Shown here in pieces: positions 30,250 through 32,061 of a stretch of 32,061 bases of DNA. The notes under the pieces are model-generated. The model did no database searches. It had not been told where the DNA came from and saw only the letters and a program-made list of their open reading frames with translations. Both the position numbers and the translations under genes were made by a program. Source of the DNA: Halocafeteria seosinensis (lineage: Eukaryota; Sar; Bigyra; Bicosoecida); NCBI GenBank assembly GCA_001687465.1, contig LVLI01001242.1, positions 1-32,061 on the forward strand, in the 5' to 3' direction. Position 1 is the first letter of the stretch. Each line of letters begins with the position of its first letter.

Positions 30250-30285
30250 AAATCTTATATNAAATCTTATNTNAAATCTTATGTT
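30250..30285. repeat. 12-nt tandem repeat AAATCTTATNTN with ambiguous bases
   Basis: AAATCTTAT recurs at 30250, 30262 and 30274, an exact 12-nt period, with N at 30261, 30271 and 30273; further N are at 30350 and 30359. Ambiguity confined to this repeat cluster suggests copy variants merged during assembly. Confidence 0.85.
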
Positions 30286-30408
30286 GAAACTTTTATAATT
30301 TAATTCTATATATTTTATTAAAATCTCTTTAAGTAGAAATTTTTATAAANCGATTTATNAAAATTACTTATTTTTTAACTTAGAGATAATTTAACATATA
30401 TATTTATA

Positions 30409-30717
30409 ATGAAAATAGAAAAGATTGTTAAAGGACTTGAAGAAACTTCAACATTAACAATAAACGAGTTTGTAGATGCTTGTAAACAAGGAGATATAGA
30501 TACACTTAAGAATAACTGTATACCCTTTTATTTACTTCGTAATGAAAAAGTAAAAGAAAGAGTTTGTCATATAATTTGTTCTCTTGAACAAACAGAAGTC
30601 TATAGAGTTTTATCACATAGAATATCAAGTGTATGGAAATCTAGATGTTATGAATTATTAAATAGTCTAGATTATCAAGAAACATTAAAGGAGTTCAAAG
30701 AGATTGATAATAATTAA
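30409..30717 (+). CDS. Virus-like hypothetical protein, 102 aa
   Basis: First ORF after the repeat cluster. Helical, charged; residues near 22-33 (FVDACKQGDIDTLKN) resemble a single ankyrin-type helix pair, but no second repeat is clear. It is preceded by AACTTAGAGATAATTTAAC and then ATATATATTTATA abutting the ATG. Function unknown. Confidence 0.7.
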   Translation: MKIEKIVKGLEETSTLTINEFVDACKQGDIDTLKNNCIPFYLLRNEKVKERVCHIICSLEQTEVYRVLSHRISSVWKSRCYELLNSLDYQETLKEFKEIDNN

Positions 30718-30730
30718 TATAATTTAAACT

Positions 30731-30766
30731 TAAAGAATTTTTTCTTTTATATAGATATAAGAAAAA
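30731..30766 (+). promoter_or_regulatory. Hairpin plus A/T box before the second virus-like ORF
   Basis: AAAGAA-TTTT-TTCTTT (30732-30747) can fold as a 6-bp stem. It is followed by ATATAGATATAAGAAAAA, which ends directly at the ATG. The same arrangement precedes the next ORFs. Confidence 0.5.
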
Positions 30767-31105
30767 ATGATAGTTAAAGGATATATAATAATTCATCGCA
30801 CTGGTTTTAGAATAGGGATAAAAACACCTTACAATATAGGAGAAATTAGAAGAGATACGGTTGACTTTCCTAAAAAATTTGGATGTTGTAGAACGTTAGA
30901 ACAACGAGAAAAATTTGAAAAGCGTAGAAAAGAAAGTTTAGAGAAATATATTAATTTTGTTACTGAAACTATTTATGATGAATTTTTAACGGATGAGAAA
31001 GAACCGACAATTAATGAATTACAAATTTTAAATAATCTTAATCAAGATATTGTTCTTGATTCTCCGTTAAAAGAAATAACTAAATATATTGAACCTATTT
31101 ATTGA
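30767..31105 (+). CDS. Virus-like hypothetical protein, 112 aa
   Basis: Starts at the ATG immediately after the A/T box, 49 bp downstream of the preceding stop. The N-terminal 30 residues look like beta strands (VKGYIIIHRTGFRIGIKTP), followed by a basic helix (EQREKFEKRRKESLEKYINF) and an acidic C-terminus. No family recognised. Same strand and same upstream signal as its neighbours. Confidence 0.72.
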   Translation: MIVKGYIIIHRTGFRIGIKTPYNIGEIRRDTVDFPKKFGCCRTLEQREKFEKRRKESLEKYINFVTETIYDEFLTDEKEPTINELQILNNLNQDIVLDSPLKEITKYIEPIY

Positions 31106-31117
31106 AATTAAAGCTTA

Positions 31118-31149
31118 AAGAAATTTTTCTTGTATATAATTATAAGAAA
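31118..31149 (+). promoter_or_regulatory. Hairpin plus A/T box before the third virus-like ORF
   Basis: AAGAAA-TT-TTTCTT (31118-31131) then GTATATAATTATAAGAAA up to the ATG. It closely matches the element before the preceding ORF. Confidence 0.5.
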
Positions 31150-31377
31150 ATGGAACAAATAAACGTCAAGATACAAGAACTAGAAGAATTACTAAACAAT
31201 CAATTTCAAAATGATTTTAATATTCTTGATTCTGTTGATACTCAAACATATGGAAACATTACAGACAAGCTATTTACGCTTTGGATTTCAACGGACAACA
31301 TTAAAGGTTTTATTGATAAATATCAAAAATTTAGTGATATAATTAATCAAGGTAGTTTACCATATACGGATGATTAA
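31150..31377 (+). CDS. Virus-like hypothetical protein, 75 aa
   Basis: The ATG at 31150 is chosen because it follows the conserved upstream element; the frame is open about 16 codons further back but through that element. Helical start with coiled-coil character (INVKIQELEELLNNQF), then TYGNITDKLFTLWISTDN. Unknown function. Confidence 0.7.
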   Translation: MEQINVKIQELEELLNNQFQNDFNILDSVDTQTYGNITDKLFTLWISTDNIKGFIDKYQKFSDIINQGSLPYTDD

Positions 31378-31390
31378 TATAATTTTATTT

Positions 31391-31425
31391 AACTTAAGAA
31401 AATCTTTTAGTTAAATATATATAGA
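31391..31425 (+). promoter_or_regulatory. Upstream element of the nuclease-like ORF
   Basis: AACTTAAGAAAATCTTTTAG contains a weak 4-bp stem (AAGA/TCTT) and is followed by AAATATATATAGA adjoining the ATG. It shares the AACTTA start with the element upstream of 30409. Confidence 0.45.
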
Positions 31426-31845
31426 ATGAATTTTTCCCCTGAAGATAAAAAATTTGGAGATACTAAAGAAGATGAATATCAAGACGCAATTAGCAAATTT
31501 ATTGGTAAACCAATTATTAAGACAAAATATAAATTTTGTTACTATGATTACTTCACCGAAGATAACAAGACCCGCATTGAACTAAAAACTCGTAGAAACT
31601 CTTATAATGCGTATGATAAAACGGTTATAGGTTTAAGTAAAATAATTAATTGTAGTAAGAACCCTGAGAAAGAGCATCTCTTAGTTTTTGGGTTTACTGA
31701 TGGGTTGTTTTATATTTGGTATGACTCATCTAAGTTCAACGACTTTGAGATTGAGGAAAGAATAGTTAGAACTTACCTAAATAATGGTCAAGGACATTTA
31801 GTTAAAAATATAAAGATACCAGTTTCAGAATTAACTAGATTATAG
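31426..31845 (+). CDS. PD-(D/E)XK nuclease-like virus-type protein
   Basis: 139 residues. The N-terminal helix carries Glu (FGDTKEDEYQDAIS, E17 region). Then comes YYDYF with D41, then RIELKTRRN with E52-x-K54, and a helix (YDKTVIGLSKI). The order E, D, E-x-K on adjacent strands is the PD-(D/E)XK nuclease core. A beta-rich part follows (EHLLVFGFTDGLFYIWYDS). This fold is found in DNA repair, recombination and restriction enzymes and in several giant-virus and phage proteins. Metal-dependent DNA cleavage is inferred from motif order only; the substrate is unknown. The protein is short for an enzyme of this fold but contains the whole core. Confidence 0.6.
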   Translation: MNFSPEDKKFGDTKEDEYQDAISKFIGKPIIKTKYKFCYYDYFTEDNKTRIELKTRRNSYNAYDKTVIGLSKIINCSKNPEKEHLLVFGFTDGLFYIWYDSSKFNDFEIEERIVRTYLNNGQGHLVKNIKIPVSELTRL

Positions 31846-31874
31846 AATTTTTCTTTTAAGTATATATAAGAAAA
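31844..31874 (+). promoter_or_regulatory. Hairpin plus A/T box before the last ORF
   Basis: AGAA-TTT-TTCT overlaps the preceding TAG stop, then TTAAGTATATATAAGAAAA adjoins the ATG. Because it overlaps a stop codon, the stem could also end the upstream transcript. Confidence 0.5.
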
Positions 31875-32061
31875 ATGAAATATAGTTATTGTTTCTTTAA
31901 AGAACGTTATTATAAAGCAAATAGTAATAATAATCATTACGAGTGTTATGTTAATGGTAATATTCACTGTATTTTAAGTTATTGTGAAGAATCTCAAAAG
32001 CTTAATCTTATGCGTTATAGCTTGGGTATTTTAGGGCACTCAGTTAATCCAACTACACAGT
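31875..32061 (+). CDS. Virus-like hypothetical protein, cut by the window edge
   Basis: An ATG directly after the A/T box opens a frame of at least 62 codons that runs off the right edge. The visible part is Tyr/Asn/Cys-rich (YSYCFFKERYYKANSNNNHY and onward). Nothing recognised. It continues the head-to-tail series on the same strand. Confidence 0.62.
   Translation, partial: MKYSYCFFKERYYKANSNNNHYECYVNGNIHCILSYCEESQKLNLMRYSLGILGHSVNPTTQ

Larger units (their letters stand above)
30018..32061. other. AT-rich virus-like block (nucleocytovirus style)
   Basis: By eye G+C falls to about a quarter, against near half before 29,950. The block has five consecutive plus-strand ORFs without introns. 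Gaps are about 28 to 50 bp after the first ORF, codons favour A/T third positions, and A/T elements precede each ATG. None of these traits occurs in the preceding 30 kb. The layout resembles large algal DNA viruses. No hallmark gene such as capsid or polymerase is in view, so the assignment is inference. Confidence 0.6.

Noticed and set aside
30018-32061. Organelle DNA as the source of the AT-rich block
   Set aside because: AT content would fit, but no organelle gene, tRNA or rRNA is seen, and the short head-to-tail ORFs with repeated upstream elements fit a virus better. It is not excluded.
1-32061. CRISPR arrays, bacterial operons or rRNA genes
   Set aside because: No regularly spaced direct repeats with unique spacers, no Shine-Dalgarno-led operons and no rRNA-like conserved blocks were seen; the genes are eukaryotic with introns.

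Overview
This looks like nuclear DNA of an intron-containing unicellular eukaryote, probably an alga or another protist, joined at its right end to about 2 kb of AT-rich, virus-like sequence. The eukaryotic evidence is seen directly. Seven genes can be assembled only by removing small GT-AG introns (44 to 106 nt, with one of 665 nt) in consistent reading phase. The proteins are typical eukaryotic ones: RNA polymerase I subunit RPA43, mitochondrial ADP/ATP carrier, RBM42, an AIG1/ADTRP-type membrane hydrolase and an HMIT-type sugar/inositol transporter. The lineage cannot be fixed from this window. Long Ser/Thr/Pro stalks next to GLUG repeats, and TE scraps, would fit several algal or stramenopile groups.

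Layout. 1-309 (-): chromodomain fragment, probably the tail of a Ty3/gypsy chromovirus. 706-1646 (+): RPA43, four exons. 2624-3882 (+): AIG1-like protein, three exons. 4283-5871 (-): ADP/ATP carrier, two exons. 6123-7560: a patch of debris with a retroelement-like remnant, a doubtful small gene carrying a 36-nt duplication, and an inverted, broken copy of RPA43 exon 4. 7560-11213 (-): five-exon coiled-coil/disordered protein, divergent from RBM42 (11526-12543, three exons). 13462-15567 (+): an F-box protein carrying a degenerate Arf-like GTPase domain. 16089-17252 (-): unrecognised, largely disordered protein. 18186-20348 (-) and 21248-24466 (+): a divergent pair of paralogous type I membrane proteins with GLUG repeat ectodomains. 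24626-26752 (-): sugar/inositol transporter, four exons, divergent from a predicted mitochondrial protein of unknown function (27246-28763, two exons). 29428-29859 (+): SWIM zinc-finger fragment.

From about 29,950 the composition changes abruptly. There is an inverted repeat (29997-30083), a cluster of short tandem repeats with ambiguous bases, and then five short, tightly packed, intronless ORFs on one strand. Each ORF follows an A/T-rich element within a few bases of its ATG. This style resembles large algal DNA viruses (nucleocytoviruses). One ORF has a PD-(D/E)XK nuclease-like signature. The sequence alone cannot tell whether this is a genuine viral integration or a chimeric assembly join.

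Most genes here are unrelated housekeeping functions. The clearest functional pairing is the two GLUG surface proteins, which share a 0.9-kb divergent intergenic region. The most unusual items are that pair, the F-box/Arf-like fusion, the viral-type boundary and the RPA43 pseudogene.
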